The notes: a model not told the origin generated them from the sequence alone. Shown: positions 50,898-60,183, counted from the stretch's first letter. The stretch is 64,000 nucleotides of DNA from Methylocystis iwaonis (GCF_027925385.1 NZ_AP027145.1:1-64000); one strand, 5' to 3'. Numbers and translations: made by a program.

Positions 50898-51238
50898 TCC
50901 CGCCCGGCGCAAGGGTTCTGTTGCGGGCGGCGGCGGTGGATTTCCGCAAGGGTCCGGAAGGACTCGTTTCTCTGGTTCGGGATGCCGGGGCCGATCCCTT
51001 TGACGGCTCTTTGTATGTTTTTCGGGCGAAAAGAGCGGACCGGATCAAGATCGTCTGGTGGGACGGGTCGGGTCTTTGTCTATTCGCAAAGCGTCTTGAA
51101 CGTTCGCATTTTTGCTGGCCCATGGCGGGAAGCCACGAGATTCGTCTGAGTTACGCGCAAGTCATGGCGCTGGTCGAAGGGCTGGATTGGAAGCGCGTTC
51201 GCGCGGTGGATGTGCCGGCGCCGCAAAGCGGCGGCTAA
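50894..51238 (+). CDS. tnpB: IS66 TnpB (Orf2-like)
   Basis: A 114-residue protein with the IS66 Orf2 pattern: VLLRAAAVDFRKGPEGLVSL, PFDGSLYVFRAKRADRIKIV and WWDGSGLCLFAKRLE. It is needed together with TnpC for transposition in studied IS66 elements. Complete and coupled to tnpA. Confidence 0.92.
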   Translation: MIPPGARVLLRAAAVDFRKGPEGLVSLVRDAGADPFDGSLYVFRAKRADRIKIVWWDGSGLCLFAKRLERSHFCWPMAGSHEIRLSYAQVMALVEGLDWKRVRAVDVPAPQSGG

Positions 51239-51309
51239 TGCGAGAAAGCTGCGCTTGAATCTCTGAAACGCCAAGAGAATATTGTACTTCGCGCGACGAA
51301 AGCGGTATC

Positions 51310-52959
51310 ATGCGAGGCATGATAGAGCGCTTCGGCGTACTTCCAGACGACGTTGATCAACTTAAGGCGCTGGCGCTCGACGCGTTGGCGCGCGCTGCTC
51401 TTTTAGAGACGCAAGCTCGTTCCAACAAGATTGACGCCGAGGCTCTTCGTTCCCAGACTCTGAGCCTGACGGCGAAGGTTGAGGACCTCACGCAGACGAA
51501 CGCGGCTGCGAAAGCCGAGATCGATCGGCTGACCTCGATCATCATGACCCTGCGTCGCGACCGCTTCGGCAAACGTTCCGAAAAGCTCGGCGCCGACGAG
51601 GCCGAGCAACAGAGTTTTGTCTTCGAGGAGGTCGAAACCGGTCTCGCGGCGATCGCGACGCGGCTGGCGGCGAAGGCGGACGCCAAGCCGCGCAAGACAT
51701 CTCCCGACAAGCCGCGGTTCCCCTCGCATCTGGAGCGGGTCGAGGTGATCCTGGAGCCGGAGGTTCCGCCTGGCTTCGAAGGCAAGGAGCGGGTCAGGAT
51801 CGGCCAGGAGGAGAGCGTCAGGCTCGACGTCGTGCGGGCGCGTTTCCGGCTGATCGTGACGATCCGGCCCAAATACGTCTACAAGGAGCCCGTCGCGATC
51901 GTGCAGGCGCCGGCGCCCGAACACATCGTCGAAGCCGGCCTGCCGACGGAGGCGCTGCTCGCGCACGTCGCGGTGTCAAAATACGCCGACGGCCTGCCGC
52001 TTTACCGCCAGGAGGCGATCTACGCGCGCGACAGCGTCGAACTCAGCCGTTCGCTGATGGCCCAGTGGATGGGAGCTGTCGGTTACCACTTCGAGCCGCT
52101 GGCGGCCTACGTGCTCGCGCGCATCCGCGAGGCCGAGAGGATTTTCGCCGACGAGACAACGCTCCCCACGTTGAACCCCGGCGCCGGAAAGACCAAGACC
52201 TCGTGGTTGTGGGCATATGCGCGGGATGATCGGCCATTTGGAGGGGCCGGACCGCCAATGGTCGCTTACCGCTACGAAGACAGTCGATCGGGTGATTGCG
52301 CGGCGCGCCATTTAGGCGATTATCGTGGCATCCTGCAATGCGACGGCTACGCGGGATATCGCAAGCTCTCAAGCGCCCCGCAGGCCAACGGTCTGCGCCT
52401 GGCCGGATGCTGGGCTCATCTGCGCCGCCGATTCTTCGACCTTCACGTCAACGGCGAGTCGCTCGTCGCGACGGCGACGGTCGAACGGATGAAGCATCTG
52501 TGGGCCGTCGAGGACAAGGTGCGCGGTCAGCCGCCAGAGGCGCGCCTGGCGGCGCGAAAGGCGACGTCGGCCGATATCGTGCGCGCGTTGTTCGATCTCT
52601 GGGAGCGCGAACTGCCACGCATCTCCGGCAAATCGAAATTGGCGGAAGCGATCCGTTATGCCCGATCGCATCGAACGGTTCTCGAGCGCTTCCTTGAGGA
52701 TGGCCGCGTGGAAATCGACTCCAACATAGTCGAGCGAGCCATTAGGCCCCAAACAATCACGAGAAAAAACTCACTTTTTGCCGGTTCTGCCGGCGGCGGG
52801 CGGACATGGGCGTCCATCGCAACCATGCTGCAAACCTGCAAGATGAACGGCGTCGACTCTCAAGCCTGGGCGAAACAGACTCTGGAGCGAATCGCCAACC
52901 GATGGCCCAATAAGGACATCGAGGCGCTGATGCCGTGGAATTTCAAGCCCGCAGAGTGA
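51310..52959 (+). CDS. tnpC: IS66 transposase TnpC
   Basis: A 549-residue DDE transposase. The N-terminal leucine-zipper-like region (residues about 15-80) precedes IMTLRRDRFGKRSEKL, a zinc-finger-like area, and the catalytic core with IFADETTLPTLNPG, GDYRGILQCDGYAGY, CWAHLRRRFFDL and the terminal IRPQTITRKNSLFAGSAGGG. All parts are present, so the element looks active. Confidence 0.93.
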   Translation: MRGMIERFGVLPDDVDQLKALALDALARAALLETQARSNKIDAEALRSQTLSLTAKVEDLTQTNAAAKAEIDRLTSIIMTLRRDRFGKRSEKLGADEAEQQSFVFEEVETGLAAIATRLAAKADAKPRKTSPDKPRFPSHLERVEVILEPEVPPGFEGKERVRIGQEESVRLDVVRARFRLIVTIRPKYVYKEPVAIVQAPAPEHIVEAGLPTEALLAHVAVSKYADGLPLYRQEAIYARDSVELSRSLMAQWMGAVGYHFEPLAAYVLARIREAERIFADETTLPTLNPGAGKTKTSWLWAYARDDRPFGGAGPPMVAYRYEDSRSGDCAARHLGDYRGILQCDGYAGYRKLSSAPQANGLRLAGCWAHLRRRFFDLHVNGESLVATATVERMKHLWAVEDKVRGQPPEARLAARKATSADIVRALFDLWERELPRISGKSKLAEAIRYARSHRTVLERFLEDGRVEIDSNIVERAIRPQTITRKNSLFAGSAGGGRTWASIATMLQTCKMNGVDSQAWAKQTLERIANRWPNKDIEALMPWNFKPAE

Positions 52960-52981
52960 ACGCCGCCGAATCGACGCTTAC

Positions 52982-53048
52982 CAAGCATCGCTAATCTGGC
53001 TGGTTCATATTGAAGACTCGACCGCTCGGATTCGCGTGCCCGCGCCAT
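52982..53048 (-). pseudogene. DUF3883 relic, fragment right of IS66
   Basis: Reads MARARESERSSLQYEPARL and continues in frame across the target site into the fragment at 50106-50443 when the IS66 and one duplication are removed. A stop lies just upstream, so the original N-terminal part had been lost before the insertion. Confidence 0.65.
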
Positions 53049-53073
53049 CTTCTCTTAAGCAACTCGATTCGGT

Positions 53074-53313
53074 TTGGGGTCGCGTTACCTGTTTTTGGTT
53101 CTCTCGGGTCTGGCGACCGGCGCGTCGTGGGTCTGCTACTTCCGCGCTCTCAAGATCGGCAAGGCGGCGCAAGTCGCACCGATCGATAAGCTCAGCGTCG
53201 TCCTGGTCACCATCTTCGGGATGCTCATCCCTGGGGAGCGCCCGACCATTCCCAATTGGACTGGCGTCGCTGTGATTGCGGCCGGCGCCATCCTTATCGC
53301 CTATCCGGCGTAA
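53074..53313 (+). pseudogene. EamA-type transporter, C-terminal fragment
   Basis: About 79 residues read YLFLVLSGLATGASWVCYFR, then KAAQVAPIDKLSVVLVTIFG and a last TM helix ending IAYPA: the end of a drug/metabolite transporter of the EamA family. The first half of the family (another 60-220 residues) is absent upstream, so this is a relic. Confidence 0.75.
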
Positions 53314-53394
53314 CTGCTAAGGCGGGCCAAGCTATATATGGTATTATTCTGTGTTATTGATATTTCCGCAAATGGTCATCAGGGGCCGTCTTGC

Positions 53395-53782
53395 TCATCC
53401 CGAAAAGCCTCCGATCGTCAGATAGACGCCGAGCGCGCCCTTGCCATAGCGAGGAAATATTTCCGCTCGAAATGCATTGCCTCGTAAAATTTGACAAGTT
53501 TTTCTTGAGGTAAAACTGACCAGATCCCGCCTCGCAACGTGACAAACCAGCCAATCAATGTAATGACAACTGGCAGTGCGCCACCGTGCCAGATATTATG
53601 ACCAAGCACGATCGCCAGTCCGCCAGCGAGATTGAACGAGGCGCCAATCAAGCCAGGCCGCGACTACGCACAAGTTCGTCGATGGCGGCGAGCATGACGC
53701 GTTTGTTTATTGCCATTGCGAACGAAAAAATGAGAAGCAGAAGCCCAATCAATTTCGTGATAAAAAGCGTCAATGGCGGCAT
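53395..53782 (-). pseudogene. Small membrane protein, two frameshifts
   Basis: Three consecutive frames give one continuous small membrane protein: LTLFITKLIGLLLLIFSFAM (from ATG 53782), a shift near 53650, GASFNLAGGLAIVLGHNIWH and LPVVITLIGWFVTLRGG, a second shift near 53440, and ALGVYLTIGGFSG to the stop at 53395. Both shifts would have to be corrected for a working protein. Confidence 0.65.
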
Positions 53783-53951
53783 GGAGGCCTCTTGCGGGCT
53801 CGGTCATGCGCGATTTCCTTACGACGGCTGAAAGGCGGCATCGTGTAGCGATAATCGCGTCAAAGACGACGATAGCACTGTCTCTTGCCGTAGTATTGTT
53901 TCACGCATGACAACGTCCTTTATCATGGATGACCGGATCTCCCGGTTGCGA

Positions 53952-55219
53952 TTAGGCTCCCCTGACGTCGCACCCCAGATATCGGAGCGCCTTGGCCATG
54001 CGGCCATTCATTGGGAGGCATTCTTCTGGCTTGATCGTCCCGTAAAGCTCCAATGCACAGAACCTTCCAAAATAGCCAAGCTTCATGCATGGGTTATAGA
54101 GCACGTCGTGCAGGCGCTCGATGAAATCCCCAGCACCATGAATGAGATATTTCAGCGTCGTCCTTACTTTCTCCACATCCTGATTGTTCGCGCTCCAAAA
54201 GGCGTTCGGGAGATTAGCTGCTCCACCTTTCACAAACCTCTGTTGCTCTGAGAAGGCATGCAGTGAGGTAAGACCCGTTGTCAGCTGATCCTTCGACGCT
54301 GCCTCGATCGACTCTTGCTCGCCGAACACATGCAGGACCGTCCGCAGCCAATCAATATAATCGGTAGGGATCTTGGTTTGATCCGTCGTCGTCCATTCTG
54401 CTCCGAGTCGGAGAATTTCTGCTCGACGTTCCTTCTCGGGGCGGAGGGGAGCCGATTGCCACGACTCATCCCCCGGAGCATAGGTCAGACGAACCCAGTT
54501 GGAACCTATTCGACTCGTTCGCTACCCCCACATCTTCAAGCTCGGCGCGCCGGAAGTTGCCTTCCTGAAGGAGGCTGGTCACTTCGGTGAAGGCAGGCCG
54601 GTATTGCTCGTATACCTGTCTGCGGAGCTCTTCCAGGAACAGACGCCTGTCGGCTTTTTGCGGCACTTGCCACATTGATATTGACCGGCTCAGCTTTGCC
54701 AACCGCTTGCTCGATTAGAACATCAGGGTCGGGACCGGATCGTTTTATGGAAGCGTAGGCTGTCGTAAATTCCCTAAGTTTTTCTGGCGTTAGAACAAGA
54801 GCCGAATCCCAAAGTTCGAGAAACAAGGATCGGAGTTCCTCGATAGCATTGCCGTCCTCTGGCTGATCAAAGCAAATTGTTGCCTCACGGTTCGACATCA
54901 GCCCGCCATCAGTCAGGTTCGACGAACCTACCATCGCAGTGTCGTCGAACATGTAAATTTTTGCATGAAAGCGACGAGTCAAATATCGAACGGCTAAATT
55001 GGGAATTCCTTGAGCGGCAGTAAGAGCTTGAGGGCTTGTGCTTGCATTAAGCCCAACCAGGAGATCAACGAATTTTCCAGCGCGTGCCGCTTCGACCAAA
55101 TCATCGGTTTTTGTCACGTATGGAGCGGCGACGTGAATTCGTGAAGCCTTCTGCGCCATGGCTTGAAATGGCTTGATCACGTAATCTTTGGACGGGCCAT
55201 TCGAAAAGACTCTTCTCAT
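53952..55219 (-). pseudogene. PLD-family protein, disrupted by two frameshifts
   Basis: The N-terminal part (from ATG 55219) reads KASRIHVAAPYVTKTDDLVE and RRFHAKIYMFDDTAMVGSSN with the HxK of a PLD active site. Near 54690 the protein continues in another frame (MWQVPQKADRRLFLEELRRQ), and near 54510 in a third (WVRLTYAPGDESWQ, then WLRTVLHVFGEQE) to the stop at 53952. The combined product of about 420 residues would be a stand-alone PLD nuclease; now it is inactive. Confidence 0.75.
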
Positions 55220-55264
55220 TTTGCTCGTCCAGGGAAAGTGAAATCAAATCGAAAACCGCTCCAC

Positions 55265-55604
55265 CTAATCAAGAGTAATCTCATCGCCCGTGCGGTCATA
55301 GAGTTTTGTTGTCCTTGGACTTTCATGCGCCGCCATTGCTTGCGCGCTCTCAAGCATGCCGCCGGCTTCGAGATAGGCGGTGATGCACGTGACGCGGAAC
55401 GTGTGGCAACCATTCCTGCTCTTCATCTGCATATCAGCGGTAATGGGCCAGGCGGGTGTTCTTGTTGCGGATGGTGGCGGCGAAGAACTCCAAGAACCGC
55501 CGGGCGGCGTGGTCGTCGGCGATGACCTTGGACACGACGAAGGCCACATCGGCGACCGGGAGTGGCTTCGGGGCGAGGAAAACGGGCAGCTGGCTCATTG
55601 CCAT
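55265..55604 (-). pseudogene. Tyrosine recombinase with internal deletion
   Basis: The N-terminus from ATG 55604 (MAMSQLPVFL, ADDHAARRFLEFFAATIRNK) matches the start of phage-type integrases and ends at a stop after about 56 residues. The end of the same family follows in another frame: CHTFRVTCITAYLEAGG and AAHESPRTTKLYDRTGDE, with the HxxR and the final Tyr of the active site. About 200 residues are missing between them. Confidence 0.75.
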
Positions 55605-55656
55605 TTGAGCAACATAACGTCCTTATATGTTCAGCTTATGCCCTGGTTGCGGCCAG

Positions 55657-55671
55657 TACCAAATATTGGTA
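55657..55671. promoter_or_regulatory. Palindromic operator of parDE
   Basis: TACCAAATATTGGTA is a perfect 6-base inverted repeat around ATA, overlapping a -10-like TATATT and lying 24 bases before the ParD start. It is the likely site of ParD autorepression. Confidence 0.65.
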
Positions 55672-55694
55672 TATTGTCCTCAGGAGGTGCCACG

Positions 55695-55946
55695 ATGGCC
55701 AAGAACACATCTTTCGTCATCGGCGATCACTTCGCTTCGTTCGTCGAAGCGCAGGTCGCCGCCGGACGCTACGGCTCCGCGAGCGACGTTGTCCGCGCCG
55801 GCCTCCGGCTCTTGGAAGAACAAGAAACGAAGCTCGCTGCACTGCGCGCAGCGCTGATCGAGGGCGAGACAAGCGGCGCGTCCACGCCCTTCGATTTCGA
55901 GGCGTTCATCGCGCGCAAGCGTGCGGACGACGCCACGCATCCATGA
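55695..55946 (+). CDS. parD: ParD-like antitoxin
   Basis: An 83-residue RHH antitoxin: FVIGDHFASFVEAQVAAGRY, then GSASDVVRAGLRLLEEQETK, the standard ParD/CC2985 fold. It has a GGAGGTG ribosome site and overlaps the toxin gene by 4 bases. It should bind the operator at 55657 and neutralise ParE. Confidence 0.88.
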   Translation: MAKNTSFVIGDHFASFVEAQVAAGRYGSASDVVRAGLRLLEEQETKLAALRAALIEGETSGASTPFDFEAFIARKRADDATHP

Positions 55947-56233
55947 GGCGTTTTACGCTCTCACCAAGGGCTCAGGCCGATATCGAGGAAATTTGGGACT
56001 ATACAGTCGAGCACTGGAACGTTGACTAGGCCGAGGTCTACCTTCGCAAAATAAAGGCGGCGGTCGAAGTTCTCGCTGATAAGCCTCGCCTTGGCCGACC
56101 CTGCGACGAGGTGCGCGCCGGCTATTGGAAGTATCCCGCCGCCTCGCATGTGCTGTTTTATCGAATGACGCCATCTGGCGTCGATATTGTGCGCATTCTG
56201 CATCAACGCATGGACTTCGAGCGCCATCTATGA
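55943..56233 (+). pseudogene. parE: ParE toxin with internal amber stop
   Basis: A 96-residue ParE/RelE-fold toxin interrupted at codon 29 by TAG (56027-56029). MRRFTLSPRAQADIEEIWDY precedes the stop; after it AEVYLRKIKAAVEVLADKPR, YPAASHVLFYRM and IVRILHQRMDFERHL complete the domain. A single C-to-T change from CAG would explain it. Unless suppressed, the toxin is dead while the antitoxin is intact. Confidence 0.85.
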
Positions 56234-56306
56234 GGATTGATGTGCGCCTGAGGCGGGGGATTCAGGACAACGGACCGCAGCATAAGTGGTCTGGGGGTTA
56301 TTGAGA

Positions 56307-57170
56307 ATGGCAAAGACGATTGATGAAGCGTTTCGTTTGCTGCGCAGTAGGCTCGAGATCACCGATCTTCAGGAGCAAACTGTCTCGACAAGACAGACGA
56401 AAATAAGGGAGGCGCTAGAGAAGGACTTGAGCGTTCTCGACACCTTTCTGACCGGATCATACCGACGGAATACTATGATCGCCCCACTGGCGGAAGCAGA
56501 CATCGACATTTTCGTTGTTCTTGATCCCAGATATTATTCGGCAAACGGGCAACAACAGCTGCTCGAAATTGTCCGTAGCAGCTTGCTTAAAACCTACACT
56601 AGGACTCCTAAAATTCGCCCAGACGGTCACGCGGTGACCGTCACGTTTACTGACTTCAAGGTGGACGTGGTACCTGGCTTCTACGCCGAGGGGGGCGGCT
56701 ATTTGATCCCCGACACAGAACTCCAGCGTTGGATTAGAACCGATCCGAAAGAGCACGTGGTGATCTGGACGGCAGCCAATAAGGCGCACAACGGCGATCT
56801 CGTGCCATTGCTTAAGATGTTAAAGAGCTGGAACAAGAGCCGCGCGCTATTTAAGTCATTTCATCTCGAGACTATTGCACTTACCGCGTTGAAAGGCGTC
56901 AGGATTGACAGTTTCCCAAGCGGCCTCCGGTACGTCTTCGACGCGGCGCGGGCCATGATAAGGGTCAAGCTCCCCGATCCGGCTGGCTACAGCGACGACG
57001 TTGGCGCGCACGTCAGCAGCGAGGCCGCAATGCAAAATCTGATCGGTCGGCTGGACTGGGCGCACGCCCAAGCCCGGGAGGCAGAGCAGTTAGCTGCGGC
57101 CGGTCGTATCGAGGAAGCGTTCACCAAGTGGGCAGCGCTGCTCAAAGGATATTTTCCAACTTACGGCTGA
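56307..57170 (+). CDS. CBASS CD-NTase (SMODS nucleotidyltransferase)
   Basis: A 287-residue cGAS/DncV-like nucleotidyltransferase that should make a cyclic oligonucleotide after phage infection. The active site is seen as FLTGSYRRNTMI (near residue 48), EADIDIFVVLD (two Asp near 64-66) and DFKVDVVPGF (third Asp near 119). The C-terminal helical domain has LLKMLKSWN and FHLETIAL. It is followed 12 bases later by the S-4TM effector; no Cap2/Cap3, HORMA or TRIP13 genes are present, so it is a minimal type I CBASS. Confidence 0.88.
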   Translation: MAKTIDEAFRLLRSRLEITDLQEQTVSTRQTKIREALEKDLSVLDTFLTGSYRRNTMIAPLAEADIDIFVVLDPRYYSANGQQQLLEIVRSSLLKTYTRTPKIRPDGHAVTVTFTDFKVDVVPGFYAEGGGYLIPDTELQRWIRTDPKEHVVIWTAANKAHNGDLVPLLKMLKSWNKSRALFKSFHLETIALTALKGVRIDSFPSGLRYVFDAARAMIRVKLPDPAGYSDDVGAHVSSEAAMQNLIGRLDWAHAQAREAEQLAAAGRIEEAFTKWAALLKGYFPTYG

Positions 57171-57182
57171 GGCCCCGTCATC

Positions 57183-58121
57183 ATGAATAGCATTCCAACA
57201 CTTCAGAATGAAGAGGCACAGATTAAGCTTCTACGCGCTCGTACGCACGTTTATAAGGGCGCGACTTGGCTGATGGTTGCCCAACTCCTGCTCACCTTAG
57301 TGATACCGGTCGCGGGGGCTGTGTTCGCAGTTTTTCGACCGGAGTTTCGAGGGTACGTGGCGGCTGTTTCATTGGCGGCTGTTGTGATCGACCCCATAAT
57401 ACTCAACCGGCTGTACATGCTGCGGATAAAGATGGCCGCGAAAATCGCGGAACAATTCGACTGCGCAGTGTTGGACTTGCCGTGGGATGACCTCACCGTC
57501 GGAGATAAGGTTGAGGCTGAGCACATTCACGCTGCGGCGCGGGCTTATGCGACGTGGCACGACGATACAAGATTGCGGGGCTGGTACCCTGAGAAGGTCG
57601 GTCGCGCGCCTTTGCATCTTGCGCGCATCATCTGCCAGCGAACAAATCTTCGTTATGATCGTGAACTCCGCCGGAGCTTCAGTACCATCATCATAATCAT
57701 TGCTGTGATTCTCGTTGGTAGTCTGTTCATTTCCGGTCTCGTCCAGAACCTGCCGATGACGGAATGGGTGCTCAGTATGGCACCCGCCACCCCCATCCTG
57801 GCATGGGCCGCGCGTGAATCATACCGCCAGCGCGACACAGCCGATGGCCTAGACCACCTCATGAAGGAGGCCAAGAAATTATGGACGCTGGCGCGGTCCG
57901 GAGAATGCGACGCCCGCAGTTGCCGTCAAAGATCGCGCGAGCTTCAAAACGCGATCTACACAAAGAGGGCCAACAGCCCGCTTGTCATGCCACTGCTGTA
58001 CCTAATCAAACGCTCGCAGCTTGAGGACGAGATGGACGAAGGCGCGGCCGCTTTCCTGCGCGAGCTCGCGCCTCCCAGTTCGCACCCTGCCGGACCGCAA
58101 ACCACAAAAGCATCGGAGTGA
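57183..58121 (+). CDS. S-4TM family CBASS effector
   Basis: A 312-residue protein with two pairs of TM helices (LMVAQLLLTLVIPVAGAVFA and VAAVSLAAVVIDPIIL near residues 30-80; TIIIIIAVILVGSLFISGL and MAPATPILAWAA near 165-215) and charged cytoplasmic parts. The family is the SMODS-associated 4-TM predicted pore former: the cyclic nucleotide from the upstream enzyme would open it and depolarise the membrane, killing the infected cell. Confidence 0.85.
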   Translation: MNSIPTLQNEEAQIKLLRARTHVYKGATWLMVAQLLLTLVIPVAGAVFAVFRPEFRGYVAAVSLAAVVIDPIILNRLYMLRIKMAAKIAEQFDCAVLDLPWDDLTVGDKVEAEHIHAAARAYATWHDDTRLRGWYPEKVGRAPLHLARIICQRTNLRYDRELRRSFSTIIIIIAVILVGSLFISGLVQNLPMTEWVLSMAPATPILAWAARESYRQRDTADGLDHLMKEAKKLWTLARSGECDARSCRQRSRELQNAIYTKRANSPLVMPLLYLIKRSQLEDEMDEGAAAFLRELAPPSSHPAGPQTTKASE

Positions 58122-58419
58122 TTTTTACGGAGGTGTTTGGCACGCCGTTGACGCCCGCCAAGCCTTTTCTAGGTGCCGTTTGCCCCTCACCGGCCCCCCC
58201 CCGCCCTGCGCGGCCCGCAAGCGGCCTCTCATCTGGGGACGTTGACCGGGGCCGTCTCACGATCAACGCGGCTCGCTTCCTTCGCTTTGCTCCGTGCAGC
58301 TCCGCCCCGCTTGGCGGCGCGCCTTAAGGCGCGGCGTTTGATCCCTCGTCTCACTGGTCCCGGCTCCCCTGCCCCCATGAGGCCGCACTCCCGCGGCCCG
58401 CGAAACAAGGGGAACTGCC
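58122..58419 (+). promoter_or_regulatory. GC-rich leader of ArdC gene with palindromes
   Basis: No gene here. Contains a perfect 16-base palindrome CGCGCCTTAAGGCGCG (58318-58333) and other GC-rich inverted repeats such as GTTGA/TCAAC around 58240-58266. It resembles the long structured leaders before the DUF2493 and SSB genes. Confidence 0.5.
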
Positions 58420-58671
58420 ATGAAGCCCGAACGCTTCGACATTCACCAGCACATCACCAATCAGATCATTGCCGCGATCGAGTCCGGCGCAGGCGAATTC
58501 CGCCTGCCCTGGCACCGGTCGGCCGGCAACATCATGCGTCCCGTCAATATCGCCTCGAAGAGCCGCTATCGCGGCGTCAACATCCTGACCCTCTGGACCG
58601 CCGCCGATGCTGGCGGCTACATGTCGGGAGCCTGGGGCACCTACAAGCAATGGGCCGAAGCCGGTGCGTAA
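58420..58671 (+). pseudogene. ardC: ArdC antirestriction protein, N-terminal fragment
   Basis: The 83 residues FDIHQHITNQIIAAIESGAG, LPWHRSAGNIMRPVNIASKS, YRGVNILTLWTAA and GTYKQWAEAGA form the first quarter of an ArdC-type (DUF1738) protein, which binds single-stranded DNA and protects incoming plasmids. A stop follows where the family continues with QVRKGEK; the zinc-protease half is missing. A broken leading-region gene with its leader still in place. Confidence 0.85.
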
Positions 58672-58971
58672 GTCCTCAAGGCATGCGTGCACTGAATCAG
58701 ATTTCTGCACGTCCGGCTGGCGATGAAATTGAGGTTCATTGCGCAATCTCCTTCCTAACGCAGTATTTCCCCGAGTTGCTGCTTTCCGTTCATATCTCCC
58801 AAGCCGCCGAAACAAAAACCCGCAGCCAGCTGAGCCTTAATCTCGGCGGGGTGGCGTTAATATCTTGTTAACCCAATATCGCTGGACCTACAGAGAGAAT
58901 CGTGGCCTATTCCCTGACGGGCGGAGGGCGTCAAAGCGCCTTCCACCCGTCAATTAGGGCCGAGAACGACG
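58672..58971. promoter_or_regulatory. repABC promoter region
   Basis: About 300 bases without a gene. GTTAA/TTAAC (58856-58860/58868-58872) forms a palindrome around TATCTTG about 100 bases before repA, a possible operator for RepA/RepB autorepression. Confidence 0.45.
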
Positions 58972-60183
58972 ATGGTTGAAGTCGCGAGACGTCTTGCAGC
59001 ACGGGAAGATCCTGCGGAGAGGATTGTCCGCCACGCCGGCGTGCTCTCTAACCAAATGCAGGCTCTACGGCAGAGAATGTACCCACCGCATGCCGAAAAA
59101 AGCCTCCGCAACTTTATGACCAACGAGGTGTCGAAGCTCACATCAATTCCCGGTTCCACACTGAAGACAATGTCAATTGAAGGCAAAGGGCCAATACCGG
59201 CTCGTCTCGAGAATAATCATAGGGCTTACACGCTCACGCAAATAAATGAGCTACGTCGCCTCTTTGCCGAACAGAAGCCATTGGAGGCGTTGCGGTTTCT
59301 GCCCCGTCGACGTCCGGGCGAACATCTTCAGGTCTTGGCCATCGCGAATTTCAAGGGTGGAAGTGCCAAGACGACCACAAGTCTGCACTTGGCTCATTAT
59401 CTTGGTCTCCACGGGTATCGTGTTTTAGCAATCGATCTCGACCCACAGGCGTCATTATCTGCGATGTTTGGCGCCCAGCCTGAAATGGATGTCGGCGACA
59501 ACGAGACGATCTATGCCGCGTTACGCCATGATGACCTTCGGCGCCCGATCCGGGATATCATTCGGAAGACCTATTTCACGGGGGTGGATCTTATCCCGGG
59601 AAATATTGAGGTTATGGAATACGAACACGAGATTCCGCGTATTTTGGCGCAGCGCAGTTCTTCTGGAGGGTTGTTCTTCGAGCGCCTTCGGTTGGCAATT
59701 GCTGAAGCAGACGTCGATTATGACGTAGTTATCCTGGATACCCCGCCGTCATTGGGATTCTTGACCCTGGGCGCGATTTACGCGGCAACGGGACTGGTGG
59801 TCACGGTCCACCCCGCTATGCTCGACGTCGCCTCCATGAGCCAGTTCCTATTGATGATGAGTGACTTGATTGGAGTCATTAAGGAGGCAGGGGCAACTCT
59901 GAATCAGGACTTTTTCCGTTATCTCATCACGCGACATGACCCAAATGATCAGCCTCAAGCGCAAATAGTGTCGATGTTGCGCCTGCTCTTCGCGGATGAA
60001 GTATTGATGCCGACGGCGATAGAGAGCACCGCCATTGAGGCAGCCGGCCTTGCAAAACGTAGCCTTTATGAACTGGAATCCGGTGAAATTGGGCGCGACA
60101 CGTTTCTCCGGGCGCGAGAGTCCATGGATTCTGTCAACGATAGTATCCGGGCTCTGATCGCCGAGAGCTGGGGGCGGCAATGA
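58972..60183 (+). CDS. repA: RepA, repABC partition ATPase
   Basis: A 403-residue ParA-type protein with an N-terminal winged-helix part (residues about 30-110) and the ATPase: LAIANFKGGSAKTTTSLHLA (deviant Walker A KGGSAKT near 129), RVLAIDLDPQASLSAMFG and VVILDTPPSLGFLTLGA. It segregates the plasmid with RepB and represses the operon. Length is normal for RepA. Its stop overlaps the repB start by 4 bases. Confidence 0.95.
   Translation: MVEVARRLAAREDPAERIVRHAGVLSNQMQALRQRMYPPHAEKSLRNFMTNEVSKLTSIPGSTLKTMSIEGKGPIPARLENNHRAYTLTQINELRRLFAEQKPLEALRFLPRRRPGEHLQVLAIANFKGGSAKTTTSLHLAHYLGLHGYRVLAIDLDPQASLSAMFGAQPEMDVGDNETIYAALRHDDLRRPIRDIIRKTYFTGVDLIPGNIEVMEYEHEIPRILAQRSSSGGLFFERLRLAIAEADVDYDVVILDTPPSLGFLTLGAIYAATGLVVTVHPAMLDVASMSQFLLMMSDLIGVIKEAGATLNQDFFRYLITRHDPNDQPQAQIVSMLRLLFADEVLMPTAIESTAIEAAGLAKRSLYELESGEIGRDTFLRARESMDSVNDSIRALIAESWGRQ

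Larger units (their letters stand above)
50444..52981. mobile_element. IS66-family insertion sequence, complete
   Basis: A 2538-base element with terminal inverted repeats: left GTAAGCGTCCTCCCGGCGCC (50444-50463) and right, read inward, GTAAGCGTCGATTCGGCGGC (52981-52962). An 8-base target duplication CAAGCATC flanks it (50436-50443 and 52982-52989), the length usual for IS66, so it transposed in as a unit. It carries tnpA, tnpB and tnpC in one operon and split a DUF3883 relic. Confidence 0.93.

Noticed and set aside
53334..53350. AT-rich stretch resembling the promoter boxes
   Set aside because: It lies among decayed genes, has no inverted ends and no gene placed to use it.
58181..58419. Possible CRISPR-like or tandem repeat in the ArdC leader
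   Set aside because: The GC-rich repeats are irregular palindromes without constant repeat and spacer lengths.
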